Assembly (NCBI GenBank): GCA_004431415.1
Contig: QPMI01000560.1
Span: forward strand, 62,001-126,000
DNA: 64,000 nucleotides
Direction of reading: 5' to 3'
DNA from: Cyanophora paradoxa
Lineage: Eukaryota; Glaucocystophyceae; Cyanophorales; Cyanophoraceae
How positions within the stretch are numbered: position 1 is the stretch's first letter; each line of letters begins with the position of its first letter. Of the stretch, positions 54,111 through 64,000 are shown piece by piece. A program made the translations under genes and the position numbers. Below the pieces are notes generated by a model. It saw only the letters and a list, made by a program, of their open reading frames with translations. It did no database searches and had not been told where the DNA came from.

Positions 54111-55425
54111 ATGTACGCGAGCCCGACGCGTAGGGAGGAAGACTACAGCGCGCCCTACACCGGCGTTAGAAGTGAGCCCCAGCCCGCCCCCCTTTGGCTC
54201 CGACTGAGAGCGGCGTTTCAGGCGCACGGGCGGACCGAGGCTATTTCGACAGAGACAGAGATGTCGACAGGGATGTTAGTCCCAGCAGGGTCAGGATTCG
54301 GGAGGTGCGCTCCGTTCTAGCTGAGTAGCTAGCGTGCCTGCGCTGAGCGTTGAGCAGCTGAACCGGGAGCTCAACTCCCTTCAGGACCGGAAGAGCGCGG
54401 TAGAGACGAAGCTCAGGTAGCTCAAAACGCGCCTTGTTCCGCCTGGACGCCCTCGGCCGGAGCGCGGACCGGGCGAGCAGGTCGCTGGACGAGCGGGTCT
54501 CGCAGTCGCGCGTGGCGGAGGAGGTGAAGCAGAGGGCCGTCAAGGACACGATCCAAAAGCTCCAGGAGGGACTGCAGGCCGAGCGCCTCGCCAGGGAGAT
54601 GCTCGACGAGCGCAAGTCGAAGGTCCGTCGCGGCCTGCGGCGCTGTGTGCGCTGCGGCGGCGCCGAGCCGAGCCATGCGTGCGCAGGAGCTGAAGCTGCT
54701 GGAGAGCTCTCTGCAGCTCGAGCTGAACGTCGAGAGACAGGTGCCGCCCCGCTCGGGACCCCGCCCCCCCGACTCCCTCCCTAGCGGCGCGCGGCGCGGC
54801 GCCGGCGCGGGGCCGACGCGGGGCGCAGGGGCGGAAGGAGCTGGAGGCGAAGCTGGCGAAGCTGCAGGAGGACAAGCTGTTCAACCTGCGGATGGAGATC
54901 GCGAAGGAGCGGAAGCTGCGGGAGGAGCTCGAGGAGCGGGTGCAGCTTGCGGACGCGCAGGTCGCCCGCGCCGTGGACGGCCTCGAGCTCGAGCGCAAGA
55001 ACCGGTGCGAGCGCGCGCGGCGCAGCGGAGCGCAGGGCAGGGCAGAGGCGGGCGGGCTGAGGCGCGGGGGCGCGGGGGCGGGGGGCAGGGAGGAGGCGGA
55101 CGACAAGCTGCTGCGGCGGATGACGGAGGAGGTCGTCAAGCTCCACGACTCCCTCACCCTCGAGAAGAAGGCGCGGCCCCGCCCCCCCCCCCCCCCCTCC
55201 CCCCCCCCCCCGAGGCGGCCGGCGGGGCGCGCTGAGGGGGCGGCGGGCCGGGGCGCAGATAAGGGAGCAGGCGGAGTCGACGACGGTGAAGATGCTGGAG
55301 GAGCTGGCGGCGCGCTTCCAGTCGGAGCTCGCCGCGGAGCGCCGGCAGCGCGAGGAGATGGAGGAGACCATGCTCCGCCTCCTCGAGGAGACCTGCGTCC
55401 GCCTCGAGAACGGCCTCAAGGTCTA
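54111..55425 (+). CDS. SFA: SF-assemblin / beta-giardin family protein
   Basis: ATG at 54111 (MYASPTRREEDYSAPYTGVR). Short exons then encode an almost continuous coiled coil: LSVEQLNRELNSLQDRKSAV, SADRASRSLDERVSQSRVAE, DTIQKLQEGLQAERLAREML, ELKLLESSLQLELNVERQ, KELEAKLAKLQEDKLFNLRM, ELEERVQLADAQVARAVDGL, LLRRMTEEVVKLHDSLTLEK, VKMLEELAARFQSELAAERR and EEMEETMLRLLEETCVRLEN, ending at 55425. Size, the non-helical Ser/Arg/Tyr head and regular heptads fit SF-assemblin, the 2-nm filament protein of striated flagellar roots in algae. Intron 2 (54419-54464) must be removed or a TAG at 54419 truncates the protein. One intron holds an almost pure C tract (55181-55212). Confidence 0.82.
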
Positions 55426-55532
55426 GCCGCCGCCCCGTCGCCCCGCCGCCCGCCGGGGGCCCTCCTCGTTCCCTTCGGCCCGCGCTCTGACGGCCGAGTA
55501 ATATTGTATGTATTTACAATGCGAGATCGTCC

Positions 55533-56227
55533 TCAAGCTCCGGCTGCTGCGCATCCTCGGGCGAGGCCGGGCGCGCTACCCTCCGCGGCGGGTCGGCGGG
55601 GTGACGCGCTGGTCTGTGCCGAAGGGCATATTCTCTCGCATCGCCGCCTGCCCGATGGGCGACTTCGGGGCCTGCCGCAGCTCTTCGGGATCAGTGAGAG
55701 GCGGGACATGGCCCTCCTCGTCGACCATATCAGGCTCGAGCGCGCGCCGCCGCTCCCCGACTTCCCGCCACGCCCACGCGTCACGATCAGTTTGTTGGCG
55801 AACACGCATATACTGGATAGCACAAACTCACGCGGATCGATGTCCTCGCGGATGATCGTGCCTGCGAAATCGGGCGCGCGCGGCCGCGGAGTTCGAATCG
55901 AATAGATGATATCGATCTCGATCTGGTGCATGCGCTTTTGCGTCTTCTCGGCGCACCGTCAAAGGGAATTTTGTCGCGACCTGTAGCGCTCGCCTTCCGC
56001 GTCTCGGAGCCTCCAGCAGCGCCGCCCTCGCGCTCGCCGAAAGCGGATTCTGAGCCCGAGCGGCGTTGCATACCTGGCGCCACGTAAGGGCGCTCAGAAA
56101 TTCGCTTTTGGTTTGCAAACGTGCCCAGCATCCATAGCGGAAGGTCGGGGGCGTTGCCGCGCGAGAATGAGCGTGCCAGGGACGTCGTAGGCCCGCTGGC
56201 GCGAGCGGAGGGCCTGCATTTCGTCAT
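55533..56227 (-). CDS. Possible minus-strand gene (unrecognised)
   Basis: Several open minus-strand segments read like protein: KRMHQIEIDIIYSIRTPRPR with FAGTIIREDIDPR near 55930-55840, and EPDMVDEEGHVPPLTDPEEL with RQAPKSPIGQAAMRENMPFG near 55740-55620, plus a possible last exon PELEDDLAL near 55540-55515. An ATG at 55931 is available. I could not find joins that keep frame across all parts and recognise no family. The acidic, Pro-containing second segment is the best evidence of coding. Confidence 0.35.
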
Positions 56228-56422
56228 CAGGCGCTTTCACAGCACGCAACGGGCGGTTTCCGCTCACCGAAGCAGGCGGGGAAGCATTTTGGAGAGCTGT
56301 CTCAGCCTGTCTCAGCCTGTCCGCGGTAGAGGGGTAGAGTCACCTCAAGACGACCTCGGCGGGTTCAGCTCGATCTGTAAGCCAGCAGCGAGCTAGCCGT
56401 CGGCGGGAGGACAAGAGGCAAG

Positions 56423-58306
56423 ATGGGCCGGTCCTCATCGAGTGACAGCGAGGACGACGACAGGCGCAAGCGGAGGGAGGAGAAGAAGCGACGCAAGGAG
56501 GAGAAGAAGCGACGAAAGGAGGAGAAGAAGCGCCGCAAGAAGGAGAAGCGGGAGAAGAAGCGGAGGCGAGACGACTCGGGCAGCGATTCCGACAGCTCCT
56601 CCTCGTCCTCGGACAGCGATCGAGTGCGCCCGAGCGCAAAGCGCGAGTCGGCTTGTTCTCACGCGGCCCTGTATGCAGGAGCAGCGCAAGAAGCGGAGCA
56701 AGGACAAGAAGGGCGGTGCGCTGCTCCCGCGCCCCACGCTCGCCGCCCGCTGAGCCCTGCGCAGAGTCCGACGCGAAAGCCAAGGCCGACGTCGGTCCCC
56801 AGCGCCCCGCGGCGAGCAGCGCCAGCGACAGCGATGTGGGCCCCGCGCCGCCGCGGCCGGCGCCCCCGCATCCCGTTCAGGCCAGCAGCTCTAGCTCTGG
56901 TGCCCGACCGCCCGAAGCTCTTCTTTCGAATCATCGCCTCACATGGTTGCGCAGGCCCGAAGGCGAGCCAGGTAGGGCCGGCCAAGCCCGCGGAGGAGAA
57001 GGAGGACGAGCCGGCGCCCGGCCCGTCGCTGCCGCCGGGCCCGCGGCGCCTAGGCCCGACCCTGCCGCCCGCCAACTGGAGGGTGCGAAGGCGTGGGGCA
57101 CGGGTCGCCGTGTGCCTGGGGCGCGGCTGACGCGCAGCGCGGGCGCCGGCAGCCGGACGAGGACGAGGACATGGTGGGCCCGCGGCCGATCACGGGCGCG
57201 GCGGCGGAGCGGGGCCGGGGGGACGAGGAGGACGAGGAGGAGGTGGACCTGGACGACGTGGACGGCTCCCGCAAGCGCGCCCGCGAGGCCGCCCGCGAGG
57301 AGGAGGCGCGCAGGGCCGCCCTCGCCGCCGCCGACGCCGCCAGCGAGAAGCGCAAGGGCCGCCGCGAGGAGTGGATGACCGCCGCCCCCACGGACCGCAG
57401 CGGCGTCACCACCACCGACAAGGACGGTGCGGCGGGACGGCCCGGCCCGCCGCAGGGCGCGGCGAGGGGCGCGAGCTGACTGGCGGAGGGCGGCGCAGGG
57501 AACATCATCGCGCGCAAGTTCGCGCTGCGGGACATGCAGATGAAGGCGCGCGGGGCGGGGGCTCGCCGGGGGGCGAGGGCAAAGCACAGGCGCGGCCCGC
57601 CGGGCGCTGGCGCTGACGCGCGTCGCGGCAGATCGACAGCGGGGACTGGACGCTGACGCCGGGGGAGAAGGAGGAGGCGGCCCGCCAGAGGGCCATGGAG
57701 AAGGCCAAGGTCCGGCCCGGCCCGGCCCGGCGCGGCGCGGCCTGGCTGAGTTTGCGCGCAGTCGAAGCGGGTGAACGACGACATCTACGGGGACCTGTAC
57801 GAGAAGAAGTCGCACGTGCCGACGCGCGAGCAGGAGATCGCCTCCGCCATGATCGAGTACAACGCGCGCTCCCCCCGCCCCGCCCCGCCCCGCCCCGCCC
57901 CGCCCCGCCCCGCCCGGCGCAGCACGAGCTGACTAGCGGGGCGGCAGGAGGCGCGGAAGAAGCAGAGCCTGCTGGACGAGCACGAGGAGGAGCGGAAGAA
58001 GAAGGAGAAGGAGGCCCGCAAGAAGCAGCGCAAGGCCGAGAAGGAGCTCGCCGCCAAGATGAAGGCCCGCCCCCCTCTCCCGCCCCGCCCCGCCCCGCAC
58101 CCCTCCTCCCGCCCGCTCGCCGCTGACGGGGCGCGGGCGTGCAGCTGGACCAGAGCGGGAAGGGCCCGCGGATCGTGCAGTGGAAGCCGTTCGACCGGGA
58201 GAAGGACCTGGAGATGAAGGGGTTCGACCCGAACAAGGCCAAGCGCGAGCTCGCCAAGGTCGGCGGCCTCGGCGGCATGTTCGCCTCCAACTCCTCCTTC
58301 CTCTAG
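56423..58306 (+). CDS. GPALPP1: GPALPP1 / DUF3752 nuclear protein
   Basis: ATG at 56423: MGRSSSSDSEDDDRRKRREE followed by a Lys/Arg/Glu repeat tract (KKRRKEE units) and DDSGSDSDSSSSSSDSDR, typical of spliceosome-associated N-termini. Then GPSLPPGPRRLGPTLPPANW carries the GPxLPP-type motifs of the family. An acidic stretch (DEDMVGPRPI, DEEDEEEVDLDDVDGSRKRA) leads into the DUF3752 domain: GRREEWMTAAP, SGDWTLTPGEKEEAARQRAM, VNDDIYGDLYEKKSHVPTRE, KKQSLLDEHEEERKKKEKEA, then WKPFDREKDLEMKGFDPNKA and KRELAKVGGLGGMFASNSSF ending at 58306. Human GPALPP1 is a poorly characterised nuclear protein linked to spliceosome lists. Many introns are short and contain gctgac close to the acceptor. Confidence 0.85.
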
Positions 58307-59526
58307 GGCGCCCCGCCCCGCGGCCCCGCCCCCGGGCCCCGCCCCCGCCCCCCTGTTCTGCTCTCACTCAGTGCTCGAATTCTGCAAAAGGCGCGCCCAG
58401 CAGCTTGAACTCGCAGCTTTCAAGCCACGAGATCACTGAATCGATGAATCACGACCCTCATCGGATCATGCCATGACGATCGGATCCATGCAAAATCCTG
58501 AAACTCGTGATTTTGAGAGTGCCGCAGTTCTCAGCGGCTTAGCCATAGGCCTTAGTCCTTAGGCTGAAGGTCATCCACCGAGTCCACTCCTCGCGGGGCC
58601 GGCGCTCTCGAGCCTCTGAGCTCACTGGCTCAGTCTGGCACTTCTTGGTGGGCCGCGGCGGCCGCGGCGGCCGCCGGGCGCCGCGCTGGGCCGTGATCAT
58701 GAGGCCTAGGGCCACCCGACCCAAGCCTTCAAGGCTTGTAGGCTAGGCCTGCCGCAGTGCTTCTAAAGGCTCTCAGGCTCTGACACAGTGATCATGAGGC
58801 TCCGAGGCTCTGAAAAGCGGAGAAACTTTGAAAGCTTAAGGCTTCCGAGGGCCCCCCCGGGCCGAGGGCTCGAGTTTGAGGCGCCCCGGCACTTTGAAAG
58901 CATGATGATCAGTCGGGCACTGCGGCAGCCTGCAGCTGGCAGCCTGGCAGCCGAGGCAGCGTGTGATCACCGGATCAACCACTGAGCGGTCAATGATCAT
59001 CGGATCATGAGTACTAGTCATGATTCTAGATCTAGCTAGTTCGCTGACTTAGTGAGTCGGAAGCTCGGAGCTCGGGGCCGGGCTCTGGAAATTTTGAAGG
59101 CCCTGAGGATTACTGAGATCCGAATCAGCCCCGCACCCCCGCCAGGCTGCTGGCCCGGTGAGGATCCGGATCCTTAGGGCCTCGATCGTTGACTCTCTCA
59201 GTGATCACGGAAGGGCGCGAATGAAGGTCTCGAACGTAGCGTGTCACGTATATCAAAGAAGCGCAACGTGTTACGTGAATCAAAGAAGGGCGAAAATACA
59301 CAGAGGAGGGGGTCCGGTGTGGGGTCGGGGGCGATGGGGCCGTGGTCGGGGGGCCGTGGGGACGGAGGGCGGGGCGGGTCGAGCTGCGGGCGCTGGGGGC
59401 GGGGGCGAGGGGCAAGGCGGGGGGCGGGGCCGGGAGCCGGGGAGCAGGGGGGAAGAGGCTGGAGGGGCGAGGGGTCGCGGGCTGCTGCCGGAAGGAAGGG
59501 AGAAGGGTGCCCTGGAGCGGGGCGGG
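58307..59526. other. Spacer of about 1.2 kb, AT-richer, repeat-like
   Basis: No gene is supported. It contains many overlapping tgatca/gatcatgag words (near 58695, 58786, 58905, 58990), duplicated aggctctgaggctctg-like text around 58765-58810, and two copies of cactttgaaagc at about 58823 and 58890. It lies between converging genes and is longer than other 3' spacers here. Confidence 0.4.
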
Positions 59527-62500
59527 CTAGCGCTCGATGCCGTTGGCCCAGGCCTGGAACTCGTCGTAGACCATGGTGGAGAACTTGTCGTACGACTCGG
59601 TGATCTTGTCCACCATGAACGCCGCCGCCTGCCGCTCGCTCTTCTCCGGCACGAACCTGCGGGGCGGGCTCGGAGGAGACCGGCGCGGGACGGGCGGGGG
59701 CGGGGAGAGAGCAGGCGGACCGGTTGCGGAGGTTCTGCATGGTCATGGGGCGGTAGGCGGGGAGGCCGGACTCCTTCATGAGCTCGGCGAGGGTCAGGAA
59801 GGACTCCATGTGCTGGCGGCACGCCAGGAAGGCCTTGCAGCACATGTCCACGAAGAAGTTGAACGGCTCCGCCTGCGGGCCCCCGCCCATGATCTGCACG
59901 AGAGCACGTCAGCCGCGCTGGGGAAGCAAGGCAGGGGCGGGGGGGCGGGCCTGGATCATCTCGGTGGAGAGCTTGAAGGGGGCGCGCTCGAACTTGAGGT
60001 CGCCGCCGGGGGAGATGTCGAAGATGAAGCCGAAGTCGATGTGGATGACGTGCCCGTCCTCGTCCACCAGGATGTTTCCGTTGTGCCGGTCCTTGATCTG
60101 CAGGATGAACGAGACGACCGAGTAGCCCGCCATCGAGAGGATGAAGTTGCGGCGCGCCTTCTGGAAGGCCAGGCTGTCCTTGTGCCCGTACTTGAGCAGG
60201 AAGTACTCGTAGAGGGAGCCCTCGGACATCTTGCCGACCATGTCGCGCGACTTGGCCTTGGGCACGCACTCGATGATCCCGCACCCGGGCGACGTCGTGA
60301 CGACGCGGTAGGGGTAGAGGTAGAGGTTCAGCCCGACGGTCTGGAAGATGTTCTTGAAGAGGCGGATGAACTGGAGGGCGAGGCAGTCCTGCCGGCAGTC
60401 GTCCCCCACCTTGAAGATGCACGCCTGCACCCGCACCTCCCCCGCCGCCTCCGCCGTCGAGAGCGTCCGCTGCAGGGGCCCGTGCCGCTTGCGCCCGCCG
60501 AAGCCCGGGCGGGAGTCGAGGGGGTGCTTCTGGGGGGAGGCGCCCACTGCCTCGTCGGTGCTCACGCTCTTGCGGGCCACGCTGAAGGAGGCGGAGGTGG
60601 CGAGCGCGCCGGGGGCACCCTCGCCGCGCGGGTCCGGCGTGGTGCGCGCGCGCGGCGTCTCGCGGCCGGCGGCGGCGGCGGCGGCGAGGGCGGCCGGCGA
60701 CTCGTCGCGGATCTGGAAGGCGACGAGGATGGGGACCTTGGCGGCCGACTGCATGGGCGACGCCGAGTCGTAGATGATGCCGACGACGCGCGAGTCCGGG
60801 TTGGTGGGGAGGTACAGGCCCCCCGAGACGGAGAACTTCTTGAGCTCCTCGATGATCTTGGGCTTGCGGGCGCCCTCCTCCAGCGGCTTCAGGATGCCCG
60901 AGATCGCGTTGATCCCGTTGAAGAAGTCGAACTCTGCCGTAGCACGCCGCCCGTGAGCCCGAGCGGGGCCCGGCGGGGCGGGGGCGAGGGGGCCGTGGCG
61001 GGCGGGGCGGGGCGGGGCGGGCGGGGCGGACCCTCGCGGTAGACGCGGCGGGCGTTGTCGGTGAACTCGGCGACGATCCGCTGGTCGAGCTCCCGCACGA
61101 GCTCCGGCAGCCGGTCCGGTACCCCCTTCGCCTTCTTCGCCTCGTCCACCTCCGACTCGGTCCGCAGCGCCCAGATGAGCTGGTGGGCGAACTTGTCCGA
61201 GCGCTGGCACATCTCCAGGAGCCACGCGCGGACCATGCCCGTGGCGTCGTGGCGGATGGACTGGCAGATCTGGGGCAGGTAGAAGACGACGGCCTCGGGG
61301 GGGAAGGAGCGCATCGTGTTGAGCGCGTAGTTGAGTACGAGGGCGTTCCCCTGGAAGGTCTTCCCCAGGAAGGCGAGGGCGGTGGTGAGGGGGCAGCGCG
61401 TCCAGTAGACGAGCTGGCGCAGCTGCGGGATGTTCGCCGCCACGTTGGCCTCCGTGACGAGGAAGGGGATCGCCTCGGGGACGCTGGTGACGAGGTCGGG
61501 GCGGGCCTTGATGAGGCCCTCGAGCTCGGGGCGCAGCGGGGCCGAGGGGAAGCGGAGGGCGAGGTGGACGGCGAGGCGCGGGGAGGCCTGCCAGGCGGTC
61601 CGCAGCATCTCGCTCCACTGCTGCGGGGCGATGGCGCGGTCGGCCGTGAAGCTCCGCTCGTCCTTGAGCTGCATGCCGGGCTTGTTCTGCGGGTTCCGCC
61701 ACGCCGAGATGCGGTCGACCTCGTGCCCGACGAGGAGGAGGACGAGCTGCCGCCGCCGCTCGAAGCTCCCCGCCATCTCGACGAGCAGCGCCCGCGACTC
61801 GGGCAGGTTCTCCCGCAGCGACACCGCCCCCGCGTCCGAGAAGCCCGACGCCCGCTTCGCCGCCGCCCCCGTGGGGCTCCCGGGGCCCACCACCGGCGTC
61901 GTCGAGACGCGCCGCATGTTGTGGAAGTCCCCGTGCGGCAGCGCGTTCGAGGCCGCCGCGTGCGCCGCCTGCGCCGCCGCGCCCCTGCCGTGCGCGGAGG
62001 CGGCGGCGGAGCGGGCGGGGGTGCCGGGCTTGGAGGGGTCCCCCGGGGCGGCCCCCGGGGCGGCGAGCAGGGAGGTGAAGTTGAGGGCCGACTCGATGCG
62101 CTGCAGGCGCAGGCCCGTCTCCGGGATCGAGTCGGCGCTGCCCAGCCCGCTCGGGGTCGGCTGCGGGGCGACCGCCCCCGCGTTGTTCTGCGACTCGGCG
62201 CGGATGTACTTGCAGAAGTCGATGAGCGTCCGCTCGTCGGCCTCGAGCTCGCGGTTGTTGCCCGGGTCGTAGTACGAGGGGGTGCACAGGAACCAGGAGA
62301 GGGTGGCGTTGTAGATGCGGTGCCGGAGGAGGGCGAGGCCGGCCTGGTCCGCCGCGTTGCTGTAGTTCGCCACGCGCAGCGCCAGCAGCAGCAGCTTGAA
62401 GCGGGGGCCCACCGCCTGCGGCGCCAGGCTGCGCAGAGGGTGAGCGAGGCGCAGGAGGGGGAGGTGGAGAAGGCGAGGGGCGGGCCTGAGGGCGGCGGGG

Positions 62501-64000
62501 TTGGCGAGGGCCTTGTGGATCATGGCGGCCATGATCTTGATCTGCTGCGGGCTCCGGTACCGCACCACCTCGAAGCGCTCCATCAGGAAGTCCACCCACG
62601 CCCGGTGCGGCTGCCCGGCCTCCCGTCAGCGAGGCGCCAGCTGCGCCGGGCGGGGCGGCGCGGGGCGGGGCGCACCCGGATGTCGTGGGCGCGGGGGTAG
62701 GGCACGTGGTGCGCGGAGGGGTCGAACAGGTTCTGGGGCCCGTCCGCCGCCGGCTTGCCGGGCCGCCGCTTCCGCTGCGTCGTGTTCGTCCGGTAGACTG
62801 CCGAAGAGGCGCCCCGGGGCGTGAGAGGAAGCAAGGCAGAACAGAGGGAAGGGGCGGGGGCGGACAGCGGCGGCCGAGGGAGGGGAGCTCGAGGTGGACC
62901 TCGTCCTCGTCCACGTCCTCCTCGCCCCCCTGCTCGCCGCCGAGCTGCTGGTCGGGGGGCAGGCTGTAGTCGACGGGGGGCGAGTAGTGCGAGAAGAGGC
63001 CGAGGCGCTGCTCCACGCTCCAGCCCCAGGCCCCGCAGATCTCCGAGAGCAGCCGCGTGTCGCTCTCCGGGAGGGAGGCTGCGATCCAGCCCCACGCGAA
63101 GACCCCCGTCTGGAGCGTCTGCGGGCTGAAGAGGTACACGGGGGCCCAGCAGATGAGGTGCAGCAGCTGCTCGCGGTAGCCGGCCTCCTTGGGGGCCGGC
63201 GGGTCCAGGCTGAAGCCGTCGGGGCCGGGGCCGGGGGCAGGGCGCTCGTCGGGGTCGGCGGCGGCGTCGGCGGCGGCGGCGTCGCGCTCCTCCTGGTCGG
63301 CGATGAGGAAGGCGGCGGAGCGGTACATCAGCGAGTCGAACTCGGCGAAGTCCACCACGTCCCCGTCTGCGGCGCCGGCGGAGTCAGCGGGGGCGGGCAG
63401 GGTGCGCGGGGGCCGGGCGGGGAGAGGGCGTGGCGCGCCCTGGTGCCGCTCGAGCATCTCCATGAAGGCGGCGACGAGGTGGCGCCCGACGGTGGGGCCG
63501 AAGGGCAGCCGCGGGGCCCCCAGGGCGCGCTCCGAGCGCAGGGAGCCGAGGTTGCGGGCGAGGTCCGCGAAGATGTGCCGCATCCCGCTGATCTCCCCCG
63601 CGTTGTACGCCTTAAGCTCCAGCGACGCCACGAACTGCCCTGCCGCCCCGCCCGGCTGCATCGCCGGCGCCTGGGCCGCCGGGCCGCCGCTGGGGGCCGG
63701 GGCGGGCCCGCCTCCGCCCTTGGCGTTGCGCTGGGCGCCGACCTCGACGACAACGGAGGAGCCGAAGTGGCCGAGGAGGGAGAGGGAGAGGGAGCGGAAG
63801 GACTGGAGGTACTCCTGCAGCAGCGTCTGCGTCTCCGCGGGGGCCACCGTGAAGGCGAAGGTCAGCCACTGGCTGCAGAGGCGCGAGAGGTTCTGCAGCA
63901 TCGCCGCCCGGTCGTGGAGCTCCTCGGGGAGGTTCAGCTCGCCCTCGGACCACGGGAGGAGGTACGTGGCGACGGAGCCGGCGGAGCGCTCGCACGAGTT
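59527..64000 (-). CDS. PI4KA: Phosphatidylinositol 4-kinase alpha (5' end outside window)
   Basis: The C-terminus is complete, ending YDEFQAWANGIER at 59527. The gene still reads open at the right edge (RLCSQWLTFAFTVAPAETQT near 63890), so the N-terminus is missing. Catalytic features are KVPILVAFQIRDE, CIFKVGDDCRQDCLALQFIR (ATP-site Lys region), LYLYPYRVVTTSPGCGIIEC, the catalytic loop KDRHNGNILVDEDGHVIHID, activation loop FGFIFDISPGGDLKFERAPF with KLSTEMIQ, and GGPQAEPFNFFVDMCCKAFL. Upstream is the helical (PIK) domain: YWTRCPLTTALAFLGKTFQG, IRHDATGMVRAWLLEMCQRS and LIWALRTESEVDE in a large exon (62595-60940). PI4KA makes PI4P at the plasma membrane in complex with TTC7/FAM126 partners. Within the kinase domain, 60470-60730 is a low-complexity insert (SVSTDEAVGASPQKHPLDSR). 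Confidence 0.95.

Noticed and set aside
54417-54421. Apparent frameshift or stop (AGG TAG) in SF-assemblin
   Set aside because: Removing a 46-base intron (54419-54464) restores the coiled coil in phase, so no frameshift is needed.

Overview
This is nuclear DNA of a eukaryote. It is GC-rich, with about 25 genes packed on both strands, and almost every gene is cut by short introns of roughly 45-120 bases. Frame-consistent splicing recovers full proteins for many of them. Introns mostly start GTGCGC or GTCCGC, often carry a CTGAC or CTAAC branch-like motif 10-25 bases before the acceptor, and sometimes use a GC donor. Several plastid-type proteins (lycopene cyclase, a CGL160-like ATP synthase factor, an STN7/STN8-like kinase, a repeat protein) begin with a short plastid-type leader with Phe at position 3-5 (MAFVAP, MTAF, MHAFVAG, MEPAF) and no signal peptide. 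That leader style, with flagellar genes (SF-assemblin, NEK kinase), suggests an alga with a primary plastid, most likely a Cyanophora-like glaucophyte. The organism call is inference.

Layout: 1-1.2 kb, repeat-bearing spacer. 1.2-6.8 kb: TEX30-like hydrolase (-), diphthamide J-protein DPH4 (+), GLTP (-), plastid STN-type kinase (+). 7.3-18 kb: coiled-coil/polyQ protein (-), glutathionyl-hydroquinone reductase (+), HTATIP2-like oxidoreductase (-), TCTP (+), MscS channel (-). 18.6-28 kb: glutathione peroxidase (-), KCTD-WD40 protein (+), two tandem secretory p23-like proteins (-), a SET-domain protein with an N-terminal signal/anchor (+). 28.6-38.6 kb: two-RRM protein (+), ATG16 (-), mitochondrial EF-Tu (+), ARM-repeat protein (-). 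39-48.6 kb: four-TM tetraspanin-like protein (+), CGL160-like (-), lycopene cyclase (+), small heat-shock protein (-), an unrecognised plastid two-repeat protein (+), F-box/WD40 (-). 49.2-64 kb: NEK kinase (-), SF-assemblin (+), an uncertain minus-strand gene, GPALPP1/DUF3752 (+), PI4K-alpha (-, running off the window).

There is no operon logic, but several gene pairs are divergent over 130-370 bases and may share promoters: NEK/SF-assemblin, ATG16/EF-Tu, CGL160/lycopene cyclase, p23-B/SET. The most unusual items are the plastid two-repeat protein whose first intron holds a cluster of CACGTG palindromes, and a tandem duplication of a [p23 - promoter - SET 5' end] block in which one SET copy is a dead fragment.
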